From positions 1 through 63,212 of the forward strand of contig CAMYVX010000005.1 of assembly GCA_947302535.1 (NCBI GenBank): a stretch of DNA of 63,212 nucleotides, written 5' to 3'. Numbering within the stretch: position 1 is the stretch's first letter; each line of letters begins with the position of its first letter. Of this stretch, positions 41,103 to 50,675 are shown one piece after another. Position numbers and translations under genes: made by a program. Under the pieces are notes generated by a model. It saw only the letters and a program-made list of their open reading frames with translations, was not told the DNA's origin and made no database searches. The DNA comes from an uncultured Caryophanales bacterium. Its GTDB lineage: Bacteria; Bacillota_I; Bacilli_A; RFN20; CAG-826.

Positions 41103-43013
41103 ATGAAAAAAAATAGGAAAAACTTACTTGCTTTGGCGATGGTCTCTCTTGGTATTTCTGTTCTTGCAGGATGTGGAAGTTCTACACCTAAACCCACACC
41201 TGATCCAGATCCAACTCCAGAGCCAACTCCAGAGCCAGAAGACCCTTGGTATGTGATTTCTGAAAAAGGCATGACTAATTTCTTTAATAAGCTTGGTGAA
41301 TCTAGTTATACCGTCTATGGGGATGAATCTAACGGATTAACTACCGCAGTACATGATGAAAACACAGTCACCTGGCTCTTTAAAGATGGCTCTAGATATC
41401 TAGATCATTTCTGTGTAACAGTGGATAATGAATCCTATTATGGTCTTATCGATGATAATACTGACCCTCAGAATCCGCAAATAGTACAATTGACCTTTAT
41501 GGACAAAGATTCCGCAGTTAATGTTGCTGAATCTGTCCTACCAACATATTGGGCATCTAACGAGATTTGTGGTGGTAACATTTGGTCGCTATTCCATAAT
41601 ACTGATCAAGAACATCCACTTCGCTATAAGGTTTCGAAGAACCTTAGCTTTAATGATTCCATATGCGCGTTGTGTGACTATGGTGGATTTGAAGACTCTC
41701 AAATTGATGATGTCGTATTAGAATTCGACCAAGTTGATGTCACAAAAGCAACTCTTTCTTATACTCATATTCCAAGTGGCACCAAAACAAGAGTTGATGC
41801 TTCCTTATCTATTGAATTTGGTAAAGAAGTTAGAACATCTGACTTAGTTACAGCTTGGGTCAATGATCCAAATCGTACATATCCAGAACCTGTTGGTGAA
41901 TATGGTGATTGGCCATCACAATTTTCTGGAGCAGTTAGAAATATTTACGCAGCTAACTTGTTACCAGATGCTAAAGCCGCGCTTCCATATGACACTTTCT
42001 TCTCAGAAGCGACAAACTTCAATAGCAAAACATATATGTATGATAATTTTGTTCAAGTCCATGATTTCCACGCCACTCAAGAAGGTGCTGAACAATATAT
42101 GCAAACTCTTGTTGCTGCTGGATTTAAAGCAGCTGTTGGACCAACTGGAACAGTCTTCCGTTCTCCAGCATTAAGAGAAAGAAATGGTTATAAATTATAC
42201 GCTGATGTTAGTTTAACCTATACTCCTAGCGATGGTTTAATCATTAAAACTGAACCATATTACACACATACTTCTTATGGCACTAGAGAATTAGTGAATG
42301 AACATATTCAAGGCGCTCAAGGTGGAACAAAATTCCCTGAACTTCCAGCCCCACAATCTACTGCTATCACTAAATTCTATGGTGAAGATGAACAATTCCA
42401 TGGATACGAAGATAGAGTTGGATTCTATGATTATGACCTCTTTATGTATGTCCACATTGAATATAAAGATTCAGAGGCCATGGATGCTTATTTAAATGAC
42501 TATTATAATCAATTGTTAGATAGAGGCTTTACTTATAACCAAAGCTATCAAGAATATACTAAATCAGACCTTGAATCGACATGTGTTATGAGAATTGAAG
42601 ACAACTCTAATGGTAAAGCAACCTTCTTGTTCTACAATGAAAAACATGTTGCTCCAGAAGTGGCAATCGCTGATATCGACGCTGATGGATTCCCTAAATA
42701 TGAAGACACATTGTCAGAAGTTAGTATTCACTACGTCGAGGATATTAAAGGCTACTTCAAGATTATTGATGGCTTAGATCTCAAATACTATTACTCAATG
42801 GCAACTGACTGTGAATCCTATGATAGAGCTAGAGCGCTCGCAGATGCCTACGGTAAGGCACTTAAAGATCTTGGATTTGATCAAAAATCATCAAGCCTTA
42901 GAACTGTGAGATATGAAAATAGTGATGCTTCCTTAGTCTGTGAAATGGACTATGATGCCAAAAATCGAACAGGAACATTCCTCAACATCTGGTTCGCATG
43001 CGCTGATCAATAA
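41103..43013 (+). CDS. secreted lipoprotein of unknown function with Pro-rich linker
   Basis: MKKNRKNLLALAMVSLGISVLAGCGSS lipobox, PTPDPDPTPEPTPEPEDP linker, about 580-aa extracytoplasmic region; GGAG upstream. Confidence 0.8.
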   Translation: MKKNRKNLLALAMVSLGISVLAGCGSSTPKPTPDPDPTPEPTPEPEDPWYVISEKGMTNFFNKLGESSYTVYGDESNGLTTAVHDENTVTWLFKDGSRYLDHFCVTVDNESYYGLIDDNTDPQNPQIVQLTFMDKDSAVNVAESVLPTYWASNEICGGNIWSLFHNTDQEHPLRYKVSKNLSFNDSICALCDYGGFEDSQIDDVVLEFDQVDVTKATLSYTHIPSGTKTRVDASLSIEFGKEVRTSDLVTAWVNDPNRTYPEPVGEYGDWPSQFSGAVRNIYAANLLPDAKAALPYDTFFSEATNFNSKTYMYDNFVQVHDFHATQEGAEQYMQTLVAAGFKAAVGPTGTVFRSPALRERNGYKLYADVSLTYTPSDGLIIKTEPYYTHTSYGTRELVNEHIQGAQGGTKFPELPAPQSTAITKFYGEDEQFHGYEDRVGFYDYDLFMYVHIEYKDSEAMDAYLNDYYNQLLDRGFTYNQSYQEYTKSDLESTCVMRIEDNSNGKATFLFYNEKHVAPEVAIADIDADGFPKYEDTLSEVSIHYVEDIKGYFKIIDGLDLKYYYSMATDCESYDRARALADAYGKALKDLGFDQKSSSLRTVRYENSDASLVCEMDYDAKNRTGTFLNIWFACADQ

Positions 43014-43049
43014 TTAAATAATCACAACTTAATAAAAATTCCAGTCATG

Positions 43050-43103
43050 TGATATGAACCCCTCCAGTTGGTTGTCCAACTTTTGGGGTTCATATCAGTT
43101 TTC
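43050..43103 (+). terminator. compound inverted repeat / terminator
   Basis: Outer 13-bp perfect arms tgatatgaacccc (43050-43062) / ggggttcatatca (43085-43097) enclosing a second hairpin agttgg-ttgt-ccaact (43066-43081); followed by GTTTTCT. Confidence 0.7.
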
Positions 43104-43191
43104 TAGTCTTTTTTAGTCACCAAATTAGTTTCTATCTACAGCTTTCATAAATGTTCAAATGATAAAAACAGCACTCTTCAGCACAAAGTGC

Positions 43192-43220
43192 TTGCTTCTC
43201 TCTCTCTCTATTCTTATAAT
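43192..43220 (+). promoter_or_regulatory. promoter with (TC)n spacer
   Basis: TTGCTT (43192-43197), 17-nt spacer containing a TC run (43197-43208), TATAAT (43215-43220). Confidence 0.5.
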
Positions 43221-43249
43221 AATAAACAATTTGTTATAAGAGGTGTTTT

Positions 43250-44644
43250 ATGAATAAAAAGAAAATGTTATTACTACTTACAACTGCATCGTTTGCCACT
43301 ATGACAATGGCGGTGCTTGCTATTAGTCAGAATGCGAATGTTTTTGATTCAAAACAAGCAAAAGCAAATGAGCCAGAATACAGTATTTATTTGAATAAAG
43401 ATTCTGTATTTGGAACTTATCCAGGAAAAGGCGGAATGGGTTTCACTTACACAAATTCTAGAGGTGCAACTTTTGGTTTTTTCAAAAATTCAGGCGTTAC
43501 CAAAAATTCTCATGATGCCGCCTTATATTCTGATGGCAATCAAGACAATATTGTTTTAATCGAAAGCTCATATAACGCTAATGAATCGATCGTGGATTCA
43601 ATCAACGGAATTACATCAATTACTGTTGATTTTGGTGGCACTTATTATCAAGATGTAGGTACTCCAGCAGTTATCCCAACAATCCATTTTGGATTTGTTG
43701 AAGGAGGGACCGCTGTTTATACACATCAACACACACTAGAAGATAATGTTGCTTATGATTTTGAAGGATTATTGCCAAGTTGCTTCAAAATTGTCATCAG
43801 CAACGCAACTGCAACTAGCAAATGGTATAGAGGTTGGATTACATCGTTAAATCTTACTTATAGTTGTTCAGAATCCGACACTTTAAAAGAAGCATGGCTA
43901 AATGATTATTTTGCTTCTACCCCAAAGAATATTGTGAGAGATGGTGAAGAAAATATTGTCTCCTTTGAAAGTGGCGCTTATCCTCAAACAAAAGCAAGTT
44001 CTACTGCAGCAACATATTTAGAAGCTAATTATTCTTCTATGTCTCCGATTGTCAATGATTATTATTTCTACAATGGACTTCTCTATGCCAGAAAACAATC
44101 TGTTGGTACTGGCTATGATGAAGAATATGTGGCGGGTAACTATTACTGGTTTGAAGTTAATCCAGTTGTTTGGGAAGTCGTGTCCAATGAAGGCAGCCTG
44201 TATCTAGCGAAAGCACAAAAAGTCTTAGATGATGGCGTGCAATATCACACAACATCTCCTCAACTTACTTACTATAGATTTTCGACTTTATACACATATA
44301 TCAACAATGTGTATAGCAAAATGTTTAGAAATGATTCTATTATCCAAGCACAAGATACTAACGAACTTGGTGGCGCCAAACTCTATCCACTTACATACAC
44401 TCAATATGGATCAAATACAGCAACAGGCGTATCTTATCCTGATGCAATAGGATATACTTCTGATTTTGCTAGAACTGGCAAAACAGGTACTAGTTTGTCT
44501 AGTAGCTATTGGACAGTCAACCATAATTATCAAAATAGTAAGAACTATGCATATTATGTTCAATATGATAATGGGGTCACCTATAGCGTTCTTACTAATT
44601 TAAAAGAAGGCGTTAGACCTGGTATGAAAATAACAATTGATTAA
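43250..44644 (+). CDS. secreted surface protein, possible DUF6273-like C-terminal region
   Basis: Signal peptide MNKKKMLLLLTTASFATMTMAVLAISQNA; C-terminal VSFESGAYPQTK...YYWFEVNPVVWEVVSNEGSLYLAKAQKVLD pattern. Confidence 0.7.
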   Translation: MNKKKMLLLLTTASFATMTMAVLAISQNANVFDSKQAKANEPEYSIYLNKDSVFGTYPGKGGMGFTYTNSRGATFGFFKNSGVTKNSHDAALYSDGNQDNIVLIESSYNANESIVDSINGITSITVDFGGTYYQDVGTPAVIPTIHFGFVEGGTAVYTHQHTLEDNVAYDFEGLLPSCFKIVISNATATSKWYRGWITSLNLTYSCSESDTLKEAWLNDYFASTPKNIVRDGEENIVSFESGAYPQTKASSTAATYLEANYSSMSPIVNDYYFYNGLLYARKQSVGTGYDEEYVAGNYYWFEVNPVVWEVVSNEGSLYLAKAQKVLDDGVQYHTTSPQLTYYRFSTLYTYINNVYSKMFRNDSIIQAQDTNELGGAKLYPLTYTQYGSNTATGVSYPDAIGYTSDFARTGKTGTSLSSSYWTVNHNYQNSKNYAYYVQYDNGVTYSVLTNLKEGVRPGMKITID

Positions 44645-44669
44645 ATAAATCAAAACTTATCGAAAAGGG

Positions 44670-44699
44670 GCACTCACATCACTGTGAAGTGCTTTTTTC
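44670..44699 (+). terminator. rho-independent terminator
   Basis: gcactcac...gtgaagtgc stem followed by TTTTTTCTT. Confidence 0.6.
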
Positions 44700-44750
44700 T
44701 TGCTAATTAGTTATTTAATTAAAATGCTGATTTGTTAAGATATATGTTGT

Positions 44751-45887
44751 ATGAAACAGTTTATTAGTAAAAATCTAATAATAGTCAGCATTTTACATTT
44801 TTTGGTTGATTTTTTATGTGCGGGAAGTCTTGCCATTATTTATAACCATTTTAGAGATAGATTTTCTGGCTTTGTCTACGTTTTCCTTGTTTATAATTGC
44901 GTGGCCTTTTTGTCGCAACCTTTGTTTGGACTCCTAGTTGACCATTTTAAAAGCGATAGACTGAAGGAAATGCTTAGAGCATTTATGTCTCTATCAATTG
45001 GGGTTTTAATGCTTGGCTTTGTTTTTCTATCTATTCAAATTATTTTAATTCCTCCCCCTTCATCAATTCTTGCGATGATAATTGGATCAATTTTTCTCGG
45101 AATCGGTAATGCATTATTCCATGTTGTCGGAGGAAAAGAAGCTCTAAGTATTTCAGAAAAGGCCACACCTGGAGGATTATTTGTTTCTGCTGGGGCACTA
45201 GGCATAGGACTTGCTAGCATTATGCTCATCCCAACGATTGAAAAAAGCATCCAGGCATTTTTCTATATTGCCGCTCCGATCATGGCAATTGTATTAACGA
45301 TAATCTATTTGAAAGTAGTGGATGAGCCGAACGTCTTTGCTTATGAAAAAAATGACACGAGCAAGCCAAAGGCTTTAATGCTTATTGTGGTTCTATTGTG
45401 TTTAGCGGTTGGAATAAGATCATTTTTGGGATTTTATGCGTCTATGAGTGAAACGTTGACTGGATGGGGAGCAATTTTATTACTTGCTGTTGCGGCCTTT
45501 GTTGGTAAAGCTATCGGGGGAATCATTCTTGATATGGCTGGTCCATATTTCTTAATTGGAATCTCGACTTTGATGTCTATAGTTTTATCGATATTTTTAT
45601 CTACTTCCTATATAGATTTTATCTTTGTCATATCTTTCAATATGATGATGCCTTTGACGTTGGATGCGTTAAGAAAATGCTTTCCAAACAAAGAAGCATT
45701 TGCGTTTGGACTAGCGGCAGCGTTTTTAATTCCTGGATATCTATTCGGTGTTACTTTGAAAGATTATGGAATTCAAAATATAGTTGTTCCTATTATTTGT
45801 GGTTTAACAGGTATATGTCTTTTGTTCATTTATATTTTTGGAAACAAACATTTATATCATGAGGGGAATAAGTCAATTAATCGCTAG
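44751..45887 (+). CDS. major facilitator superfamily transporter
   Basis: About 12 TM segments; SQPLFGLLVDHFKSDRLKEM loop typical of MFS. Confidence 0.8.
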   Translation: MKQFISKNLIIVSILHFLVDFLCAGSLAIIYNHFRDRFSGFVYVFLVYNCVAFLSQPLFGLLVDHFKSDRLKEMLRAFMSLSIGVLMLGFVFLSIQIILIPPPSSILAMIIGSIFLGIGNALFHVVGGKEALSISEKATPGGLFVSAGALGIGLASIMLIPTIEKSIQAFFYIAAPIMAIVLTIIYLKVVDEPNVFAYEKNDTSKPKALMLIVVLLCLAVGIRSFLGFYASMSETLTGWGAILLLAVAAFVGKAIGGIILDMAGPYFLIGISTLMSIVLSIFLSTSYIDFIFVISFNMMMPLTLDALRKCFPNKEAFAFGLAAAFLIPGYLFGVTLKDYGIQNIVVPIICGLTGICLLFIYIFGNKHLYHEGNKSINR

Positions 45888-46200
45888 TGCTTTTTTAACG
45901 ATGAGCATTGAATTGGTAGTGCTTTATCTTTTTAAAGTCCGCGATAAAAGATTATGGTTTTCTTTGCTTATAAATTTGTTAACAAATTTATTGCTTAATT
46001 CATGCCTATCGTTTCTGGATACTTTTTTCCTATATGTTTTATTCTTAATCATTGGTGAAATATTAGTCTTTTTGGTGGAATGGTTTTTTTATCAATTACT
46101 AGTTAAAGATGAAAAAAATTGGCTTTATTCATTATCCGCCAATTTATCAAGTTTTATATTTGGCAGTTTGATTATTAATTTACTTTTTCTTCTTATATAA
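45859..46200 (+). CDS. small polytopic membrane protein
   Basis: Start MRGISQLIASAFLTMSIELV overlapping the end of the MFS gene; mostly hydrophobic. Confidence 0.6.
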   Translation: MRGISQLIASAFLTMSIELVVLYLFKVRDKRLWFSLLINLLTNLLLNSCLSFLDTFFLYVLFLIIGEILVFLVEWFFYQLLVKDEKNWLYSLSANLSSFIFGSLIINLLFLLI

Positions 46201-46317
46201 ATTGATGATTAAAACAACCGCCAAAACGATTAATGCAACCGCTGCGACAGAAGCAACGACAATAGCGATGGATTTAATTGGTATTATAGGGGTTGGAGCT
46301 ACATCTAATAATCTCAT
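46180..46317 (-). CDS. 45-aa single-TM protein
   Basis: MRLLDVAPTPIIPIKSIAIVVASVAAVALIVLAVVLIINLYKKKK; its ATG overlaps the stop of the upstream small ORF (ATGA). The ORF track extends it to 46404. Confidence 0.5.
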   Translation of the reverse strand: MRLLDVAPTPIIPIKSIAIVVASVAAVALIVLAVVLIINLYKKKK

Positions 46318-46478
46318 TTGTTTTTCCTCGTAAGATAATAAATCAATATTGCTATACCAATTAAGAGTGTTGCGCTTAAAAAGATAATAAGAGCATAAAT
46401 CCAAGATGACGTGGAGCCATCGCTTGATTTAGTTGGTGGTTCTCCAACAATATCTAAGATTCTAGAAAGTATCACCAT
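46314..46478 (-). CDS. 54-aa single-TM protein
   Basis: MVILSRILDIVGEPPTKSSDGSTSSWIYALIIFLSATLLIGIAILIYYLTRKNK*, read on the reverse strand; below the ORF-track length cutoff. Confidence 0.5.
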   Translation of the reverse strand: MVILSRILDIVGEPPTKSSDGSTSSWIYALIIFLSATLLIGIAILIYYLTRKNK

Positions 46479-46566
46479 AATCTCATTGTACATTGCTTTT
46501 TAAAGAAATAAAACTAATTGGATTTAATTATCTACTATTAGACTAATTTGCTAAAATATATGCTGT

Positions 46567-47460
46567 ATGAAGATAACTCGCTTCTCATTAAATTTAGTAA
46601 AACTACTTGTTGTAAAAAGTATTAAGAAAAGGAGAAAAGGATATCCTCCTTTTGGCGTTCATCAAGATTATAGAGATATTCCTTATATTGATGATGGTAA
46701 TGTTTTTCATAAATACGATATCTATTTAGCTAAAAAGAAACGTAAGAATATTTGTATTATCGATATTCATGGTGGCTCTTATATTCTTTCTGAAAGCTAT
46801 GATAACTATCCATTCGCTAACGAATTCTTAAAATGTGGATACGATATTGTTGCTGTTGATTATCTTCCTAATAATGGTGAACGCGATACGCTAGATTTAA
46901 TTAGTGATGCGGCTAAATGTATTAATCATCTTCAGTCTCACTTAAAAGATTATGGTTTAGAGAATGACGAATTTGTTATATGTGGAGATTCTGCCGGTGG
47001 ACATATTGCTTTAATCATTAGCGAAGCAATCATATCTAAAGAAATTAGGGACAAATTAAATTTAGATATTAAGCCGTTCCCATTTAAAGCCATCCTTGTT
47101 AATAGTCCTGTTTATGATTTTGCTTTATCCAATTTTAAAGATATGAGCAAAGGAGCACTTAAAAGAATGTTTGGACCTCATATAGAAGAAGAACATTTTG
47201 CTTTGCTCTCTCCTAGAAGTTATATTGACGTTATTAATGTTCCTATCTTTTTATCTACTTGTAATTTTGATTTTATTCGTCAACACACTTTAACGATGAA
47301 AGAAGATTTGCTGAAGAAAAATAAAGTTTTTACTTTTGTTGATATCCTTTCAAAAGAAAAAGAAGTTGATCATGTCCATAATGTCACTAAACCTCATCTA
47401 AAAGAATCTTATGAAGTGAATTATAAGATGATGGAGTTTATTGATGAATATACTAAGTAA
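46567..47460 (+). CDS. alpha/beta hydrolase (esterase/lipase-like)
   Basis: IIDIHGGSYILSESYDNYPFANEF and nucleophile GDSAGGHIAL. Confidence 0.85.
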   Translation: MKITRFSLNLVKLLVVKSIKKRRKGYPPFGVHQDYRDIPYIDDGNVFHKYDIYLAKKKRKNICIIDIHGGSYILSESYDNYPFANEFLKCGYDIVAVDYLPNNGERDTLDLISDAAKCINHLQSHLKDYGLENDEFVICGDSAGGHIALIISEAIISKEIRDKLNLDIKPFPFKAILVNSPVYDFALSNFKDMSKGALKRMFGPHIEEEHFALLSPRSYIDVINVPIFLSTCNFDFIRQHTLTMKEDLLKKNKVFTFVDILSKEKEVDHVHNVTKPHLKESYEVNYKMMEFIDEYTK

Positions 47461-48160
47461 TATGAATGGCAGTCGAGTCGAAGTTAATAAATTAAAAGGG
47501 TATTTTGTATACCTATTTACAATCCTTATATCAATAGGATCTTTACTTATCTTGCTTCCATTAGCGTACCATATTCACGCTAAATATTTTGTTAATAAAA
47601 CCTATGTTGATAACAAGAGACTAGTTTATAGAGGCAAGATATTAGGCATATACCTGAAGTTTATCATTGGTTACATTTTATTGGTTGCCTCTTTAACAGC
47701 GATTAATATTGGGATGTATTATTTACGTAAATACAATATTCTTCCTTTCCAAATTGCCTCTAATACAATTCTTTCTCTTTTACAAGCCTTCTTTATTACT
47801 AGAACTTTAAAAATATATGTTCATAAAAATACTCACTTTGTGAGTAGTAAGGTAGAATTATCTACTTATGAGTTTCATTTGTTCTTATTGATTCTTACTA
47901 AACTTGGCATCTTTATAATTAATACATTGACCTTGAACATACTTTATCCTGTGACCACAGGATTAGAAGATAAATATGACGCTAAGAGGAAAATTATCGA
48001 TAACTATCACTTTAAATATAAGGCAAGATATAGAGGCTATATTCTTAAGTGGCTTCTTGAACTTTTATTAATTGTAGTCACGGTGTTAATCTGGCTTCCA
48101 AAAGCGCTTTTAGACGTTTATTGTTGGAGCGCAGGTAACATTCATATTGCTCACAAATAA
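47441..48160 (+). CDS. DUF898-like membrane protein
   Basis: Repeated pattern YRGKILGIYLKFIIGYILL / YRGYILKWLLELLLIVV with TM helices. Confidence 0.5.
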   Translation: MMNILSNMNGSRVEVNKLKGYFVYLFTILISIGSLLILLPLAYHIHAKYFVNKTYVDNKRLVYRGKILGIYLKFIIGYILLVASLTAINIGMYYLRKYNILPFQIASNTILSLLQAFFITRTLKIYVHKNTHFVSSKVELSTYEFHLFLLILTKLGIFIINTLTLNILYPVTTGLEDKYDAKRKIIDNYHFKYKARYRGYILKWLLELLLIVVTVLIWLPKALLDVYCWSAGNIHIAHK

Positions 48161-48178
48161 TCTTTTTTTAAATAACAC

Positions 48179-48208
48179 TTGAATAGTTGTTCAAATGTTC
48201 AATATAAT
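48179..48208 (+). promoter_or_regulatory. promoter/operator of ArsR-type metal efflux operon
   Basis: -35 TTGAAT (48179), 18-nt spacer, TATAAT (48203-48208); inverted repeat TTGAATAGTTGTTCAA (48179-48194) resembling SmtB/CzrA operators. Confidence 0.65.
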
Positions 48209-48225
48209 ATTAGCGAGGAAAAACT

Positions 48226-48537
48226 ATGAAAGATTTAAAAAGAACAAAAGAATTAGAGATTGATGATTACATTGAAGATATGGCTTCCTTGTTTAAGATA
48301 CTCGGAGACTTTACTAGAGCCAAAATCCTTTCTGCTTTACAAGATGAAGAACTAAATGTCTCCATGATTTCTGAATTAGTGGGAATGCCTATTTCCGCGG
48401 TTTCTCATCAATTAAGAGTTTTACGACAAGCTAAATTGGTAAAGCCAAGAAGAGAAGGAAAAGAAATCTATTATAGTTTTGATGATGAACATGTTAGTGA
48501 AATCTTTAGGTGTGCATTAGAACATGTTAAGGAGTAA
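48226..48537 (+). CDS. ArsR/SmtB-family metal-sensing repressor
   Basis: Winged-helix core (LFKILGDFTRAKILSAL...SELVGMPISAVSHQLRVLRQAKLVKPRREGKEIYY) with C-terminal alpha5-type DDEHVSEIFRCALEHVKE. Confidence 0.9.
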   Translation: MKDLKRTKELEIDDYIEDMASLFKILGDFTRAKILSALQDEELNVSMISELVGMPISAVSHQLRVLRQAKLVKPRREGKEIYYSFDDEHVSEIFRCALEHVKE

Positions 48538-48542
48538 GAAAT

Positions 48543-48758
48543 ATGAAAAAGGTTTATAAAATCGAAGTTGATTGCGCTAATTGCGCAGCTAAAATACAAG
48601 ACGCGATTAGTAAAGTTGAAGGTGTTAATTCGGTTAATATTAATTTCATGACACAAAAAATGATTATCGATATTGATGATGATCGTTTTGAAGACGTTTT
48701 TAAAAAGGCCAAAAAAGCTGGTAAAAAAGTTGAATCGGATTTTGAGGTTATTGATTAA
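48543..48758 (+). CDS. heavy-metal-associated (HMA) domain protein
   Basis: MKKVYKIEVDCANCAAKIQDAISKVEGVNSVNINF, CxxC. Confidence 0.9.
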   Translation: MKKVYKIEVDCANCAAKIQDAISKVEGVNSVNINFMTQKMIIDIDDDRFEDVFKKAKKAGKKVESDFEVID

Positions 48759-50620
48759 TGTCTAAAAAGCTCAAAAATCGCTTAATTAGAATTATTATAG
48801 TGGGAATATTATTTATCCCACTTTTTATCGTTGATAAGGTAACTGAATTTTCTTTTATTCCGGTAGATGAAAATATCGATTGGCTTATTCCTTTCTTATT
48901 ATATTTATCCTTATATTTAATAGTGGGGTATGACGTTTTAATTAAGTCGGTTAAAAATATAGCTCACGGACAAGTATTTGATGAGAATTTTTTAATGAGT
49001 ATCGCTACGATTGGAGCCTTCATCATTAGGGAGTTTCCAGAAGCTGTTGCGGTCATGTTTTTATATCAAATTGGGGAATTTTTCCAGGGTTTTGCAGTCG
49101 GAAAAACAAGAAAATCTATTGCAAACCTTATGGATATTCGTCCTGATTTTGCTCGTTTAGTTAAAGATGATAATCAAGAAGAAATATTGGATCCAGAGCT
49201 TATTGAAATAGGTAATATCATTAGGGTTGAACCTGGAGAAAAAATACCTCTTGATGGGATCATTATTAAAGGGGCAACTTCGATTGACGCTAAATCCTTA
49301 ACAGGGGAATCGATACCTGTTGATTTATTAGAGGGAGACGAAGTGCTTTCCGGCACTGTAAATTTAACCTCAACTATTGATATTAAAGTTGATAAAGATT
49401 TTTCCAATTCTTCTGTTAATAAAATATTAGAATTAGTGGAAAATTCTTCTAATGTTAAAAGTAAACATGAGAATTTCATCACTGTTTTTGCTAAATGGTA
49501 TACGCCATTAGTGGTTTTCTCTGCTTTACTTGTTGGTGTTCTTGGCTCTTTAATTACTCACGATTATTTAACATGGATTAACCGTGCTCTTAATTTCTTA
49601 GTTGTTTCATGCCCATGTGCTATTGTGATTTCTGTTCCATTAGCTTTTTTCATTTCTTTAGGTAAAGCTGCTAAGATGGGTATTTTAATTAAAGGCTCCT
49701 TATATCTAGAAAATTTTAACAGAGTTAAAACATTTGTGTTCGATAAGACCGGAACACTTACCAAAGGTAATTTCGTTATTTCTTATATATATCCTAAGGA
49801 TGAAGAAGAGGAGATATTAAGAATCGCTTCCATTTGTGAAAGTCAATCCAACCATCCGATTGCCTTAGCTATTAAAAATAATATGGTTGTTAATCATGAC
49901 TACCGCATCAGCAATATTCCTGGTAAAGGCGTCATTGCCGAAAAAGATGCCGATATACTTTATGCCGGGAATAAGAAACTATTTGAACAATACGGAATCA
50001 AAGTTGACGAAGTTACTCCTAGCGGAACGATTGTTTATGTAGGAAGGAATAACAAATGCTTTGGTTATATCGTTATTAGTGATGAGATTAAAGAAGATGC
50101 TAGAGAACTAGTAACCTATTTAAATAAGGATAATATTAAGACGGTTATGTTAACGGGAGATAATGAAGTGACCGCTCATCATGTTGCTGAAGAACTTCAA
50201 ATTTCTTCTTATCATCATTCTTTGCTCCCTCAAGACAAAGTCTTGTATTTTGAAAAAATCATGAATGAGAATCAAAGAACTCTAGTTTCTTTTGTAGGAG
50301 ACGGGGTTAACGACACTCCTGTTTTAGCCAGAAGTGATATTGGTATTTCTATGGGATCAATTGGTTCAGATGCCGCTTTAGAAGCTAGCGATATAGTTTT
50401 AATGAATGATGACTTAAACAAGATTGCTGTTACAAAAAGGATAGCTAAAAAGACAATTAGGATTGTCAAAGAGAATATTGTTTTCGCTTTATTGGTGAAG
50501 ATTAGCATTTTACTACTCTCATTATTTGGTTTAGCTTCCATCTGGTTAGCCGTCTTTGGCGATGTAGGTGTAGCCTTATTATGCATTCTCAACTCTTTAA
50601 GGTGTTGGAAACATAAGTAA
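48758..50620 (+). CDS. heavy-metal translocating P1B-type ATPase (Cd/Zn/Co class)
   Basis: SCPCAIVISVPLAF, VFDKTGTLTKG, HPIALAI, GDGVNDTPVLARSDIGISMG. Confidence 0.94.
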   Translation: MSKKLKNRLIRIIIVGILFIPLFIVDKVTEFSFIPVDENIDWLIPFLLYLSLYLIVGYDVLIKSVKNIAHGQVFDENFLMSIATIGAFIIREFPEAVAVMFLYQIGEFFQGFAVGKTRKSIANLMDIRPDFARLVKDDNQEEILDPELIEIGNIIRVEPGEKIPLDGIIIKGATSIDAKSLTGESIPVDLLEGDEVLSGTVNLTSTIDIKVDKDFSNSSVNKILELVENSSNVKSKHENFITVFAKWYTPLVVFSALLVGVLGSLITHDYLTWINRALNFLVVSCPCAIVISVPLAFFISLGKAAKMGILIKGSLYLENFNRVKTFVFDKTGTLTKGNFVISYIYPKDEEEEILRIASICESQSNHPIALAIKNNMVVNHDYRISNIPGKGVIAEKDADILYAGNKKLFEQYGIKVDEVTPSGTIVYVGRNNKCFGYIVISDEIKEDARELVTYLNKDNIKTVMLTGDNEVTAHHVAEELQISSYHHSLLPQDKVLYFEKIMNENQRTLVSFVGDGVNDTPVLARSDIGISMGSIGSDAALEASDIVLMNDDLNKIAVTKRIAKKTIRIVKENIVFALLVKISILLLSLFGLASIWLAVFGDVGVALLCILNSLRCWKHK

Positions 50621-50675
50621 AATCATTATTCAAATTTAATAAGTTGTTTTATAATAACAACACGGAGGATTATTT

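Noticed and set aside
41190-41245. Tandem repeats encoding PTPDPDPTPEPTPEP
   Set aside because: A typical Pro-rich lipoprotein wall/spacer linker (a similar one is at about 28670-28705); not evidence for a new element.
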